A stretch of DNA of 64,000 nucleotides from Rhizoctonia solani (Eukaryota > Basidiomycota > Agaricomycetes > Cantharellales > Ceratobasidiaceae). The translations under genes and the position numbers were made by a program. The first letter of the stretch is position 1. Each line of letters opens with the position of its first letter. The notes under the pieces were generated by a model. The model was not told where the DNA came from, made no database searches, and was given only the letters and a program-made list of their open reading frames with translations. Positions 21,421 to 33,300 of this stretch are shown here, piece by piece. The stretch lies in the NCBI RefSeq assembly GCF_016906535.1, contig NC_057385.1, forward strand, positions 682,001-746,000. Direction: 5' to 3'.

Positions 21421-22795
21421 TTACCGATGGGTACAAGTAGAAGGGTCTGTAACGAGACGAAGACCGGAAATTGTTAGATACAATTATTTGTAACTTTCAG
21501 TATGTACTTACGTCCGGATTGCCAGTAAAGATGTGTTTGAGGAGATTCGCAAGCCCCTACAATGCTGCTGTCGACAGTTAAACATTTAGTCAAGTTGGTA
21601 TATCCGAAAGTTGCCCCATAGTTTGACTCAGAGCTGCCCGTGGTTTTTGTTATGAGTATGTACCATCTTGAGAGACTTGTGAACTTGCCTATTTATGGCG
21701 TTCCAAAGAGGGAAGAAATCGGCGAAAGCGATGTTGATTTGCGGATGTTGCTTGCGCAATGATTTGAGATTGTCGTATAAAGCCTGCTTATAGGGTCCAC
21801 TGCGCAATGTAATCAGCACCCATACGTCGCCATTCTGACTCCACCGGCTCACCTCCCCGTCTGATTATGGTACAGACCTACCGTTAGAATATTTTTCGCA
21901 CCCGCAGCGATCAGGAGTTCCGTTTGGTTTCGCTATATTGCAATTGAATGCTCCAGTAGTACGGAACTAAATGGCATATACTCACAACAACCTCGTCCGA
22001 CTTGAGCAAAATATCAAACCCATCGGTCTTGGAATAAGTATAATCGTTGATGCCGAAGAAAATCGTGTATAGAGTCGTCGAGGGGTCCCACGTGTTATTT
22101 TGCGATAAGAATATCTTGGTCTAGGAATTTGATTGTAAGTGCAGGGGGAAGATCTAAAATTGGAGGCATGTGTACCTGATTTGTGAACGAGTTGATATTA
22201 ATTTTCCGTGCGATGGCTGTTGGCCTAGTAGGCTGTTCTTCAGGAGGCTTGTACAAATATGAAGGGCCAAAACTCACCAGAGCGTGAGGTCTGTGACAGC
22301 TCCACCGATCGCATATGGATGAACCTCCGAGGATGTATCGTTTGCAATATATTCGGTCCTACAAACCGTATACGTATGTAGTCGCGATATGGGTATTTCG
22401 CACGGGGACCTACCAAGTTGGTCCATTGGAAGCTCTCCCTCCAGCCATAGAATAATTTCCTAAAAAGACAGGCGGCGGAGGCGGGTAAGCCCCCGTCGAA
22501 TCGTTCATCGCCCTAAGTGAACGGTCAGTCAGTTTTCACAAGGACCACGTAGAAAATAGACTTGCGTCCAACTGTCTCCGAATGGTACAATAGCCGTTTT
22601 GATTTTCCTCAAATCAATGCCCGAGTTTGCGTTCACGTACGTTGCGGAGCTGAACTTTCCGCACTTGGGCTTGAACGCCAATTTGAGTGAGCAGTCCCAA
22701 CCATTTGCCAGGGTACCACGGGTGTAACTAGGTTTGCTGGCGAAACCCGATGCAGACGCAGCTAGAGCGGCAACTAAGAGAGGATATTGCAACAT
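21421..22795 (-). CDS. Secreted GDSL/SGNH esterase, carbohydrate esterase family 16 type
   Basis: Extracellular acetyl-esterase-like enzyme that would remove acetyl groups from plant cell-wall or oligosaccharide substrates. It starts with signal peptide MLQYPLLVAALAASASGFA. Block I is IVPFGDSWTQ with the catalytic Ser. Further exons read NDSTGAYPPPPPVFLGNYS, GGRASNGPTWTEYIA, HPYAIGGAVTDLTLW (second GDSL block), NNTWDPSTTLYTIFFGIND, ELLIAAGAKNIL, ALYDNLKSLRKQHPQINIAFADFFPLWNAI, then YGATFGYTNLTKC and GACESPQTHLYWQSG-HPSTCTHR with the block V His. The stop follows THR directly; the next in-frame codons still read ESFTKCFSA, resembling a normal C-terminus, so the last few residues may have been lost to a nonsense change. 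Exon junctions in the middle are approximate. Confidence 0.82.
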
Positions 22796-23089
22796 GATGG
22801 TGGGCCTACTTGGGGCTGGCGGGCCACCGCACTCTTTATTTATCACTCATTCTCGAGAATTCGGCGTAAATTCCACTCGGAGTATAAAGAACCTACTTAG
22901 GCTTCGCTTGGGCCTGTATATCAGCGGACCAGCTGACGCTCCAAGACACATCCGGTAATACCGCCCGGGCCGAGGGGCGCACGAAGCACACCAGGAGAAC
23001 AGAAGCAAATTGGTCTCGATGTGTTATTATTATTGGGTACACTCGAAGACATACATATTAGACGCAAGATCTCGTGCGGAATATGAAGA
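22796..23089. other. Intergenic, V-ATPase a 3' end to CE16 promoter
   Basis: Both flanking genes are on the minus strand. This interval of about 290 bases must hold the V-ATPase terminator and the esterase promoter. On the minus strand a TTTATACTCCGAGTG element lies at about 22875-22890, about 90 bases upstream of the esterase ATG. Confidence 0.4.
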
Positions 23090-26076
23090 TTAGATATCAC
23101 TACCCTCTGTAATGGCAAATGAGAGAGGGGTGAATGGCTATAAATGGTAGTATGTGAGCGTTGGTTCAATAACTCAATGACATCACTTACGTGTCCAGTA
23201 GCCATATAGTGCTTGCCATTGGCCTCCACCCAGTGCAAACGGAGTGCGTGCAAAAATGCAGACAAACCCTCCATGATACAAAGGATGAAAATAGTAAGAC
23301 TGAACCAGACACCAAACATGAAGAAGAGGGTGATAGCACCACCGACTCCAACCACGGTGTCGGCAAGGGCACCAGAGATCGTCATGTCCCACAACACCTC
23401 ACTAAGCTGAGCGTGTGCAAGGGAGAGCGCCCAGAGACGAAGGTAAGAAGCCGTGTTGGAAATGCAACCCAAACAGAATTCGATCGTATGGATAATCTGG
23501 TGGATAGCGATTTCACCAAACTCGAAGCCCTCCTACAGGTGGTGAATATGAGCATGGTATTAGGACAGGGTCGTCCACAACTACTCACATGTTCTCCGTC
23601 GCCGCCATCATGATCACCACCATTGGCTCTGCCTTCCTCCTCATCGGCCAAGTCAGTGCTGTTTCGGCCATTTCCGTTTGCTTCTTCGCCAGAGATAGTG
23701 CGGTACCCAGCACCCTCCTTTTGCTTGTGTTCCTTCCACAACAAATAAGGCTTGACGCAAAGCATCCAAGGGACACAAATTGCGGCCAAGAGAAGTAGGA
23801 AGATCTGCAATACTCCTTGGCCACGGAACATCTCGGGTTCGCCGATCAAGTTGCCATTCTCATCTTTTGCACCAAGAGCACCGGGTGAAAGGAACATGAA
23901 AATGAGCATGTTGAGAAGTCCGGGAGGTGGGACGGGCGAAGTTGTCCAATCGGTGACCCACTTGAGGATAATACAAACAACAAGATAGCCAAAGATGGAC
24001 TGCAAGAACAGAATTTGGGGAACGAATTCGGTCCAAATATTGAGCTTCTTCTTGAAGTGAAGGTGGTTAGGGACTTGAAGGCAAATAGCGAAAGACATCT
24101 GAATATACGAATGTCAGTACCAATGGTATGCACAGTAGATAGTGACACGCACGTGAATAACACCCAGGATAATAGACATCTTCATCTTGTAGGAGTTGGT
24201 AAACACCAGAGCATTCTCTGCGCCATGCCAACCGGGATCCAAACCGATGGGGTATACATGCCCATTTGAGCGGGCCTCGACCTGGCCTTGATGCCAGTCC
24301 CACCCGGAATGCCAAAAGTGCATAGACTTGCTGAAGATATCGTTATATATGAGGCCAGTGAACATGGAGAACACCCCCATGAGGATGATAATATAACGAC
24401 CGCTAGAAACTACAGTTAGCAAAGCGAATTCATGATTACATTTCTAACACCCACTAGAAGAATGTACCAATAATCTGGACAATGCGTTAGACCGCGTTCA
24501 CACTATCAAGATATCACTCACCTCGCCCAAATCCGCCCTCATGAGCTTCTTCTCGAACATGATCATAGCCAAGGCCGCCGCAAACGCAATAAATCCATGC
24601 CCAAGATCACCGAACATGACGGCGAACAGGAACGGGAATGTGATCACCGTAAACAAACCAGGATTGACTTCCTGGTAAGCTGCGATACCGTAGCTGTCGA
24701 TGATAGTCTGATAAGCTTCGGTGAACTTGTTGGTCCTGTGGAAGGTGGGTGGCTTGGTTCCCTCCAAAGTGTGCATGATAGGGGACATATGAGTGCCAGC
24801 CATATCAGCAGCGCGGCGAAGAGCAGCCTGAATTGCCGGACCATCGCGAGCAGGAATCCAGCCTTCGGCCACAAGGGTCTTGCGGCGTGGGTCATAGGAG
24901 AAGAGGTTAAGCGTCTCGTATACCTTCTTCTCCTTCCGAACAAAGTCGCGCCATGTGGCGATGCTATCGCCAATACGCTCGAGCTCGGCACGACGAGTGG
25001 ACTTGGTGCTGGCAAGAACTTGTTGAACATCCTCAAGGCGTCCCTCGACCTCGCGCAGTGCAGTGACGCGGCGGTCAGAGTTCGAATCAATGGGGAAGAG
25101 AGTAGCTCCAAGAGCCTCGCTGACTTTGCGGATCTTGGCGAGAAGAGTGGCACCATGGGCGAATACTACGAACACATTCTTGCGAGTCTCCTCTAGAGTA
25201 TTGGGGTCGACAAATGGCTCGGCAATATCCGTGTGGTTCATGTAGAGGTTACCACGGAGCACACGCCAGAGAATACGTTCAAATGTGGGCAAACGTGCTC
25301 GGTCAATTGTCCCAGCAACGAACTCGAGGTCGAATTGGACGGGACCAGAAGCTGCAGCATTGGCTTCAGCATCGTCCTGCAGAAGAGGCTGGGTCCCATC
25401 GTCGAACGATGTGCGAATATCAGGCTGGATAGTGCCGGCCTAGGTAATCTGACGTTAGGGTTTGTGATGTAATCGAGGATGCAACCTACTCGATCGAAAA
25501 ACACCGCGGTCTCGCGGAGCACATGGCGTGCCTCGACCAATTCACGCTGACGAGTGCTCAGTGTTGTGTAGCTCTCATTCATCTGCAATAGACGTGACTC
25601 GTGTTCTGCAAGGATCACATCGAGCTCATCGCGTGTCTGGCTTGCGCGAGGTCCCACGGTGGCAAGCGGAGCCGAGTCGCCCAAGGAACGGACAGGAACA
25701 GGTGATGTAGGATACTGCTGATTATCTTTTTCGATTTGGGCATTGAAGAATCGAACGCGGCGAGCCATTTCGTCAACACGGCGGATTTCACCGACGAATG
25801 AACGCTGGAATGGATTGACTTCTGGGTTCAGCTGCGGTGGGTCGGTAAGCAAAAGTTTCCTCTAGTAAAATCCCATACATACATCTTTGAATTGGACATT
25901 CCCGAGTTCTCCAAGCTCGACTACGGTGTCATGAGCAAGTTCAGTCGGGACAAGGAGCTGGACCAAGCTCATTTTCTCCGATCCTGTATAATACATGTTA
26001 TTGACATCATAATCAATAATAGATGCCACATACTGAAGAGACTCGGGTACTCCGTCATAGTGCCTATATCCGCCAT
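23090..26076 (-). CDS. V-type H+-ATPase subunit a (Vph1/Stv1 family)
   Basis: Membrane (V0) subunit that forms the proton half-channels of the vacuolar/Golgi ATPase. Nine exons (26076-26034, 25983-25883, 25831-25490, 25439-24522, 24474-24455, 24402-24153, 24098-23589, 23532-23191, 23137-23090) sum to 857 residues. N-terminus [21 protein letters not shown] leads into [37 protein letters not shown]. The membrane domain has [32 protein letters not shown] loops, [24 protein letters not shown] with the essential Arg, and the end [15 protein letters not shown]. One exon is only 20 nt (24455-24474). The last acceptor (before 23137) was chosen because it alone gives the conserved PFxPxSFA tail. Confidence 0.96.
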
Positions 26077-26302
26077 GGTGGCGAATCGTTCTGTATATAA
26101 TTAATAACTTGGTCTTGTCCACTCGAACCGGGAGTGGTGATGGAAGGTGACAAGTTCGATGGTGACCAAATTGGAGTCATTTGTCATAAAATGATCACGT
26201 GATGACCCCCCCCCGATTTGGCGCTTTTGTGGATTACACCACCATTTGGGTTCTTACGGTGCGCTTGATGCGCTTGAAACATATCTGTTGCGATCCAGTA
26301 AT
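26077..26302. promoter_or_regulatory. Bidirectional promoter, V-ATPase a / folate ligase, with E-box
   Basis: A palindromic E-box core ATCACGTGAT (TCACGTGA at 26195-26202) sits between the two divergent start codons, followed by a run of nine C (26206-26214). CACGTG is the core bound by Cbf1/Pho4/USF-type bHLH factors; which factor acts here is unknown. Confidence 0.5.
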
Positions 26303-27685
26303 ATGTCCGGAATTAATCTGGGTCTTGAACGAGTTGGTCGACTCATGCAATTGCTACCACAGTATACTCGACCCACTATTCATGTTGCAGGTACAAACGG
26401 CAAAGGAAGTGTAACGACTATGATCGAGTCGGTTTTGCGCGAAGCTGGATTCTCTACGGGTCGATTCAACAGCCCTCACCTGGTCAACGTTTGGGACTCC
26501 ATAGCTTTTAATGCAAAACCGATATCGGAGGTACAATACACATCCACTAGGCGACAAATCCAAGCTCTAGACAGTGAGCATAGGATCGGAGCCAGTAACT
26601 TTGAACAACACACAATCTCCGCATTGACTCTTTTTCAGAAGGAAAACGTGGATGTCGTCGTCCTCGAAGTTGGTATGGGAGGTCTCACCGATGCTACAAA
26701 CATCGTTCCCGATGAAGCAATCGCTGTCAGCGCTATTACAAGTGTAGATTACGATCACCAAGGATTTCTAGGCAACACAATATCAGAAATCGCTGCGCAT
26801 AAGGCTGGAATCGTCAGACCCAACAGGGTTTGCATAGTGGGTCCTCAGGCATGGGCAGAAGCAGAGCGTACGATTCAAGAATGCATACGTGCCATTGAAG
26901 CACATTCCATTTCGGCACCCCGCGCTACTTTGCGTCAGTGGGATTCTGGTGAAGATGGACCTCCTCCTCCAGCCTTTTCTGTTTCTCCATTCTATCCTCC
27001 GCCGCCAAGACCGTGCTCTGTTCGACTTCCTGTGCGCGGCGACACACTCTCAGCTCTGGTCTCGCTTCATGGCGAACATCAACTCGAGAACATTTCCACC
27101 GCCGTATCGGCACTTGATGCACTACGAGGTCACGCTTCTTGTACATCTCAATTTCCCGAGGCCCGATTTTCGCGCATCAGCGACCAGCATATCAAAGATG
27201 GACTACTGCGAGCACGTTGGCCAGGACGGCTTAGCTGGCATACCATCTCCTCACCCATATCGAACAAAGAACTCGTCGTATTGGTTGACGGAGCTCACAA
27301 CGCCGCATCGGCTACAGCCCTATCCGCATACATCGACTCCCTCAATTCTCCTCCCAGACCTATTTTTATTCTAGCACTATCACACTCGCCAGCCAAGCCA
27401 CCCACGACCACACTTGCGCCCCTTCTCCGGTCCGGGGATCGTGTTATACTAACAGGCTTCTCTCCCGTTCAAGATATGCCCTGGGTTAACCCTGTCGAAT
27501 CACGAGAGATTACGGCTGCAGCTGAAAATCTCGTTGGGCCAAGCGGCCAGGCTCACACGGCCGCCGATTTACAGTCAGGCTTGGCAATGGCCAGCGAGCT
27601 AGCCGGCGGTAGTGAAGATTTTATAGTCATCGCGGGAAGTTTGTATCTGATTGCCGATTTCTACCGAGTGGGGAATTTATCATAA
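26303..27685 (+). CDS. Dihydrofolate synthetase/folylpolyglutamate synthetase (Mur ligase family)
   Basis: Adds glutamate to dihydropteroate or folates using ATP. Single exon of 460 codons from ATG to stop. N-terminus MSGINLGLERVGRLMQLLPQ, then the P-loop THVAGTNGKGSVTTM-type sequence (IHVAGTNGKGSV), SPHLVNVWDSI, the VVVLEVGMGGLTDATNIV segment, TSVDYDHQGFLG, HKAGIVRP, a central Pro-rich insertion, then GEHQLENISTAVSAL, RWPGRLSW and LVDGAHNAASA. The N-terminus (no preceding synthetase-specific loop) is closer to fungal Fol3 dihydrofolate synthetase than to Met7, but I cannot settle this. An in-frame open stretch upstream (to 26195) has no ATG, though it reads a family-like ALDALETYLL; a non-ATG start or upstream exon is possible. 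Confidence 0.9.
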   Translation: MSGINLGLERVGRLMQLLPQYTRPTIHVAGTNGKGSVTTMIESVLREAGFSTGRFNSPHLVNVWDSIAFNAKPISEVQYTSTRRQIQALDSEHRIGASNFEQHTISALTLFQKENVDVVVLEVGMGGLTDATNIVPDEAIAVSAITSVDYDHQGFLGNTISEIAAHKAGIVRPNRVCIVGPQAWAEAERTIQECIRAIEAHSISAPRATLRQWDSGEDGPPPPAFSVSPFYPPPPRPCSVRLPVRGDTLSALVSLHGEHQLENISTAVSALDALRGHASCTSQFPEARFSRISDQHIKDGLLRARWPGRLSWHTISSPISNKELVVLVDGAHNAASATALSAYIDSLNSPPRPIFILALSHSPAKPPTTTLAPLLRSGDRVILTGFSPVQDMPWVNPVESREITAAAENLVGPSGQAHTAADLQSGLAMASELAGGSEDFIVIAGSLYLIADFYRVGNLS

Positions 27686-28383
27686 AGTTTGAACATGAAA
27701 TCTGAATTGTTTCAAGTAGTAGCCATCGAAGACGACCATTTCGGCAAGCTTATAGTACCATCAACTGCGCAAGAAATTACGTTTTTTGTTGATTCTCTAT
27801 ATGATGGTTGGTCGCGATAAGTGCAACCGGTCATTTCAGGTAACTTTATCATCGGAGTTTATCTCCGTGGTTAGGTTCGCATTGACACAGACCGTACCGG
27901 CTATTAATATTGGAGAAAGAGCCCACTCGGGGGCTGACAACTGCGACAGGTCAGCGTGGTATTGGTGCCTGCCTCGCGTGGTAATCTCCTTCTCGAACCT
28001 TGAATCGCCTGGGGTGAGTTGCACCATCGACAGATCGAGGTGCGGGTAAACGTCGGGAAGCGGACCGCGATCGGACCGTTTGTCAATACCATGAACTTAC
28101 GATCCACGACCGGCCAAAATTAGACCTCCTGCTCAGGAACACCAAGCCGATTTGCGATAGGATGCGATTCCGTCAGAGCGTGCCTTCTTCATATAAAACC
28201 TGGGGAACCGCACTTTATTCTCTGAGCTCGAGCACGTTGCCAAGCTAGAGTTTGCCACCCAGCCGGAATCATTACGAATTTCAAGAGTATTTAACGACGC
28301 CTACGACTTGCCATCGTACCACCCACATCTTCTAATCTCTCTCTCTTCGTCTTGCTTTTATTGTTGGGTTTTCTGGGTACGAA
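27686..28383. other. Intergenic, folate ligase to polygalacturonase
   Basis: About 700 bases containing only short frames without recognisable domains. The last 200 bases resemble a promoter: TATAAAA at about 28192-28198 and CT-rich tracts at 28325-28360 just before the ATG. Confidence 0.45.
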
Positions 28384-29990
28384 ATGTTTGTTGCTACGGC
28401 TCTTGCTCTTCTACCGCTCGTCTCGGCGTATTCCAAGACGTTTGTTGTGCCCCATACTCCCGGAAAAGACGACTCTCCAGCAGTGGTTGCTGCCATTGCC
28501 AACTACAGCTCTAACTCACTGATTCTTTTCAAGAAGGGTGTTACATACAACCTCTGGACGGTCAGTGCTACCATTGCATTGTTAATTTCACCTTGGCCTA
28601 ATCTTCTCTTTCAATTCAGCCCATTAATTTCGGCACCTTGAATAACTGCGAGGTTGCATTTGAGGGGAATGCCACTTACCCTACGGATATCGCAACTGTT
28701 CAGGCAGAGGTGGCCAAGCCAGTAAGTCTTACTGTTCCCGTACTTCTGCGGCACCGGTTAATGGTATGCCCTATCTAGACATTCCCTGGGCACTGGATCA
28801 AAATCGCTGGCACTAATGTGACCCTGCGTGGGACTACTGACCCCAAGTGGGGGTGGATCGACTCGCACGGCCAGCAATGGTGGGATGCTGTCCAGCAGAC
28901 CAACCGACCTCATGGGATCAGTTTCGTCGTTACCAACGGCGTAGTAAAGGACATGAAGCTGTGGCAGCCTATCGCTTGGAATTTCCTTTTCAACGGTGGT
29001 AAGAACATTCACGCATTCAGCAACCGCATTCATGCGGTTTCTACCACCAAGGTAAGCCGAGTCGTTTTTCGTAAATTGAGAAAACACTAAAGCACGAGTT
29101 TCGTAGGCTTTCCCCTTCAACACCGATGGCTTCGCTGCGGGTGGTACCAACTTGCTGATTGAGAATAATCACATTGTCAACGGTGATGATTGCATTACTG
29201 TGGGTAGCGGTGCCAACGGTGTCCATTTCCGCAATGTAGGCTTCTACACCTTCCCCTTCTATTGATAACAAACTAATTCCAACCTTCTAATCACAGAACT
29301 ACTGTGAAGGTGGCCACGGTTTGTCCATTGGCTCTCTCGGAAAAGGTGGGGCCGTTGCGTCTGTTCAGAACATTCTGTTCGAGAATGTTGTCATGAAGAA
29401 TCACTTGTATGGTGCCCGCTTCAAGAGCTGGACCGGCGGAAACGGCATCGCCAAGAACATTACTTGGCGCAACATTGTTCTGGAAAATGTTCCCTTCCCT
29501 ATCTATGTCACCCAGAACTACTGGGATCAGAACGTACGTATTTGAACTAATCTGCTCTTTGGACTTCTTTTGACCAATCATGTTTTGCTATGCAGTTGGG
29601 ACCCAAGCCTACGACCGATAGCCCTAACAACACTCACATCGAGGATATGCTCTTCGACAACTTCAGCGGTACCCAGCTTGAGTGAGCACATCCCGCTTAT
29701 TCCGCTCTTGCTTTTTACTCATTTCTAATAGCACCCCCTATGTCGAGGGCTCCTGCGTGAGCGACCCATGCTGGTACTCGGTCGCCAATGCAACTGGCAA
29801 GGAGATCGTCATCTTCGACCTCTATCATGGCACAACCCGCAACATTGTCGCAAAGCGTATTTCTGGCCTCAGGACTATCAACCGCGCGAAGCCAGCCGTT
29901 ATGTGCGACCCCGCTGCGATTGACAATGATGTTGGATTTGTCTGCCAGAATGGCCCTTATATAGCCACCCGAGTTGGTTATACCCGATAA
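28384..29990 (+). CDS. Secreted polygalacturonase-type glycoside hydrolase family 28
   Basis: Cleaves alpha-1,4 galacturonan of plant pectin outside the cell. Seven exons (28384-28560, 28620-28721, 28779-29051, 29107-29235, 29297-29533, 29596-29681, 29732-29990) sum to 420 residues. Signal peptide MFVATALALLPLVSA. The right-handed beta-helix carries all GH28 catalytic motifs: NTDGF, NGDDCI, GGHGLSIGSLG and ARFKSW (RxK). Several N-glycosylation sequons are present. The C-terminal Cys pairs (EGSCVSDPCW, MCDPAAI...FVCQNG) and the overall form suggest an exo-type enzyme, but that subdivision is inference. Stands alone, with no other pectinase nearby. Confidence 0.93.
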
Positions 29991-30371
29991 AAATTGGCTT
30001 TGACTCTTTTTACGTCTTTTGGGCTGTTGAATGTTTTATAATTAATCATACATCTTGTTTACGAAAAAATCACATCCACTCTTTTCCATGCTTCGTTCGT
30101 ACTAGCCTGCTTTACTTTTCTTAATCATTCGGTGAGAATATTGGCCCGAAATCGTGTTAGTATTTCGCATACACTCGCCTATCTGATGAGCTTACGCACG
30201 TACACAGTCAGCTTGCGTCCCTCACAGGGGTTCAAGGCCACAATCTGGAGCTTGTGGCGCTTCGCCGTTTGCAATTCGAACTCGCGTGTCTGGATCTGCC
30301 TCTAGTTTCGTACGGTGACATCATGTGATCGAGCACTTTGGTCTCACTTCTACTACCACACCTCCACCACG
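29991..30371. other. Intergenic, polygalacturonase to glycosyltransferase
   Basis: About 380 bases. AT-rich 3' flank after the polygalacturonase stop, then GACATCATGTGATCGAG (30305-30321, one base off the TCACGTGAT motif) and a CCACCACGATGG start context. No gene seen. Confidence 0.4.
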
Positions 30372-33300
30372 ATGGACAAAGATGACATGCCATACCATAT
30401 GCGAGAGGAATCGGGAAAGAATGTTGTTCCAGACACATTCGACAAACAATCGTCGAGGCGCTCAGGTGACACTACCAAGGTTGAAATCGGTAGCATTAAG
30501 ACGCACCCAGGAATAAGTATGGGATCTACCTCTTGTATTTACCCTTTCTAACAATATAACTATAAAAGACTATGCTTCGTACAAAGCCTTGGGCAAAGGC
30601 CTAAGCTCTTCGGCGAATATGACACCGGACGGCAGGATCGTTATTACTCTCGATCTTCACAAGAAGCTTCCAGACTTACCTAAAGATTATGCTAATCCTG
30701 TTCGAGAGTATGCGGTCGATAGAGTCGACTGGCGTATTGCGCCACCTATGAGTATTGTCATTATGATTGTAGGAAGTCGAGGTATGTTCAATACACTTGT
30801 AATTAAGCGACATTACATACATAACAATTGCTTTCGCTTAGGGGATGTTCAGCCATTCTTAGCCCTCGGAAAGAAGCTGAAGGAGTACGGTCACGATATA
30901 CGAATTGCTACTCATGGGACATTTAAGTCTTTTGTAAAGGGGTCAGGGCTACGATTTTTCGATATTGGAGGCGATCCCGAGCAACTTATGAGTTACATGG
31001 TCCGCAACCCAGGGCTAATGCCCGGTTTGGAATCTTTGACGAACGGAGACATAGGAATGAAGCGTAAAATGGTGGCCGAATACCTTGACGGATGCTGGAA
31101 GGCCTGCTATCAACCCGATGACGATGATGATCAGCTATCTTTTGCTGCCGACGCAATCATATCTAATCCTCCTGCATTTGCACATATACATTGCGCCGAA
31201 GCGCTTGGAATTCCCTTACAGCTATCATTTAGTGGGTCGCATTCAGTTCTTCCCGGTAATTTCACTAACGTGATACGATAGCTATGCCCTGGTATGTTTG
31301 CTTTTATACGAGGCGCAGGAACCTGCTGACAACGAGTACTTTCCAGGTGTGCAACAACAGATTTCCCACACCCTTTAGTGAATGTTCTCCAGTCAAATGC
31401 GGGAATGGGGCTCACCAACGTTTTGTCGTATGCTTTGGCAGAGTTAATGACATGGCAAGGGTGTGTTAGATTAAATTGAGGTCCTGAGGCTAATGTTATT
31501 AATTACGAACGCATATAGGTTGGGCGACGTGATTAATCATTTCCGTACTCAGACTCTTGGTCTTGAACCATTAAGCTTACGTTCTGGCGCAGGTCTTGTA
31601 GATCGCATACGCGTACCTTGGACATACTGCATGTCACCCGCGTTGGTGCCTAAACCAGACGATTGGACGAATCATATAGGTAAGTTGAATACGAGCTGGC
31701 TCGATTTTCTCGGCTGAGCATTGTTCGATAGATGTAGTTGGTTTTTACTTCCTGGACCTAGCGTCAAACTATGAGCCCCCCGATAATGTAAAGAAGTTCC
31801 TGAATGAGGGAGAGCCACCTATTTATATTGGGTATGTTACTTTGACTCGCCCTAATTCAGCTGCAGTGAAGAGTTCGCTCATCATATTTCAGTTTTGGAT
31901 CAATTGTTATCGAGGAACCAAAAGAAATGACCCGTTGGTGCCATCCTTGATTCTTATATCACTGACTCTAAAAATCCGTTTAGAGAAAATATTCCAAGCG
32001 ATAAAAGAAACCAGAACTCGAGCCATTCTGTCCGCAGGATGGGGCGGACTGTTTGCACCAGACAGCCCCAACGTTCCTGAGGGAGTTTTGATACTAGACA
32101 AGCAGACAGGTAATATTCCGCATGACTGGCTGTTCAACTACGTATCGGCTGTCTGTCACCATGGAGGGGCCGGGACAGTACGCAACCATAGCCATTTTGG
32201 TAAACAGGAGCGTTACTCACATGGTGCCTTAGACTAGTGCAGGGCTGAAAGCGGGAAAACCGACTATCGTGGTCCCATTCTTTGGAGATCAAGTGCGCAT
32301 AAGTTCATGATTACCTAACTTCTCCTAACTTTGAATATGTTTCAAGCCATTCTGGGGGACAATGATCGCAAGGGCAGGTGCAGGCCCGGAGCCGATTCCA
32401 CAAGATGAGTTATCCACCAAGAAGCTCATCGCCGCCTTTGAATTCGTTAAATCACCGCGAGCCAAGCAAGCTGCTGAAAGGATGGGTAAACAAATTCGAA
32501 GCGAGGTTGGTTGACCATGTTTGAGAGAACGATGTGAAAGTCAACTCGACTCATTACCGCAGAACGGAGTTATGCTCGGAGCAGATTCATTCCATAAACA
32601 TCTACCTTTGCTAAATATGAGGTAAATCGTCGCTCTGAGCACGGACTCTCCTATACTAATTCATACTGCTAATAGATGTGACATCGATCCTCATAAACTA
32701 GCCGAGTGGTGGTCACCTGAGCACTACCTGCGCCTTAGCGGATTCGCAGCCACAACCCTAACGGAAGCTGGCCTACTCGACACGAAAAAAATCCAACGTC
32801 ACCGTAAATATCTATAATGATTTTGTCACCGAAATTGTATAATAATGTTTTGTCATAGGCACTAAGGAATATGAAACTCACAAGAAGGCTACCGACCCTA
32901 TTACGGGTGGCTCTATCGAAATCATGCGAACGGTCACCCACTACTACGCTGGCATTGCGCAGATATTCTACAGCCCTATCAAGGGAATTATAAACACGAC
33001 TACAGCCATTCCTAAAGGTGAGTTATACCAGCGTGAAATGGTCTACTTCATATTTAATGTGTTTATTCATCTGCTCCAAGGCATTATGAATATCATAGGG
33101 AGTGTATCTGATGGATTTCACAATGTCCCCCGTATCTACGGTTCCGAAATAAGAGAACGTGGACCTATTACAGACTTCTCGAGTGGAATCACAGAGGGTG
33201 CAAAGGTTAGTTCATCGCCAGCCCGCATATAACCACTTACACTGGATAAACCAGGGATTATTCTACGGTTACAAGGATGGCATCACTGGGCTTGTCACAG

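Noticed and set aside
26199..26414. Alternative frame starting ATGACCCCCCCCC upstream of the folate ligase
   Set aside because: It is out of frame with the conserved protein and shows no family resemblance; openness is by chance.
30205..30260. tRNA-like box B (GGGGTTCAAGGCC) near the polygalacturonase 3' flank
   Set aside because: No matching A box or acceptor-stem pairing could be found around it.
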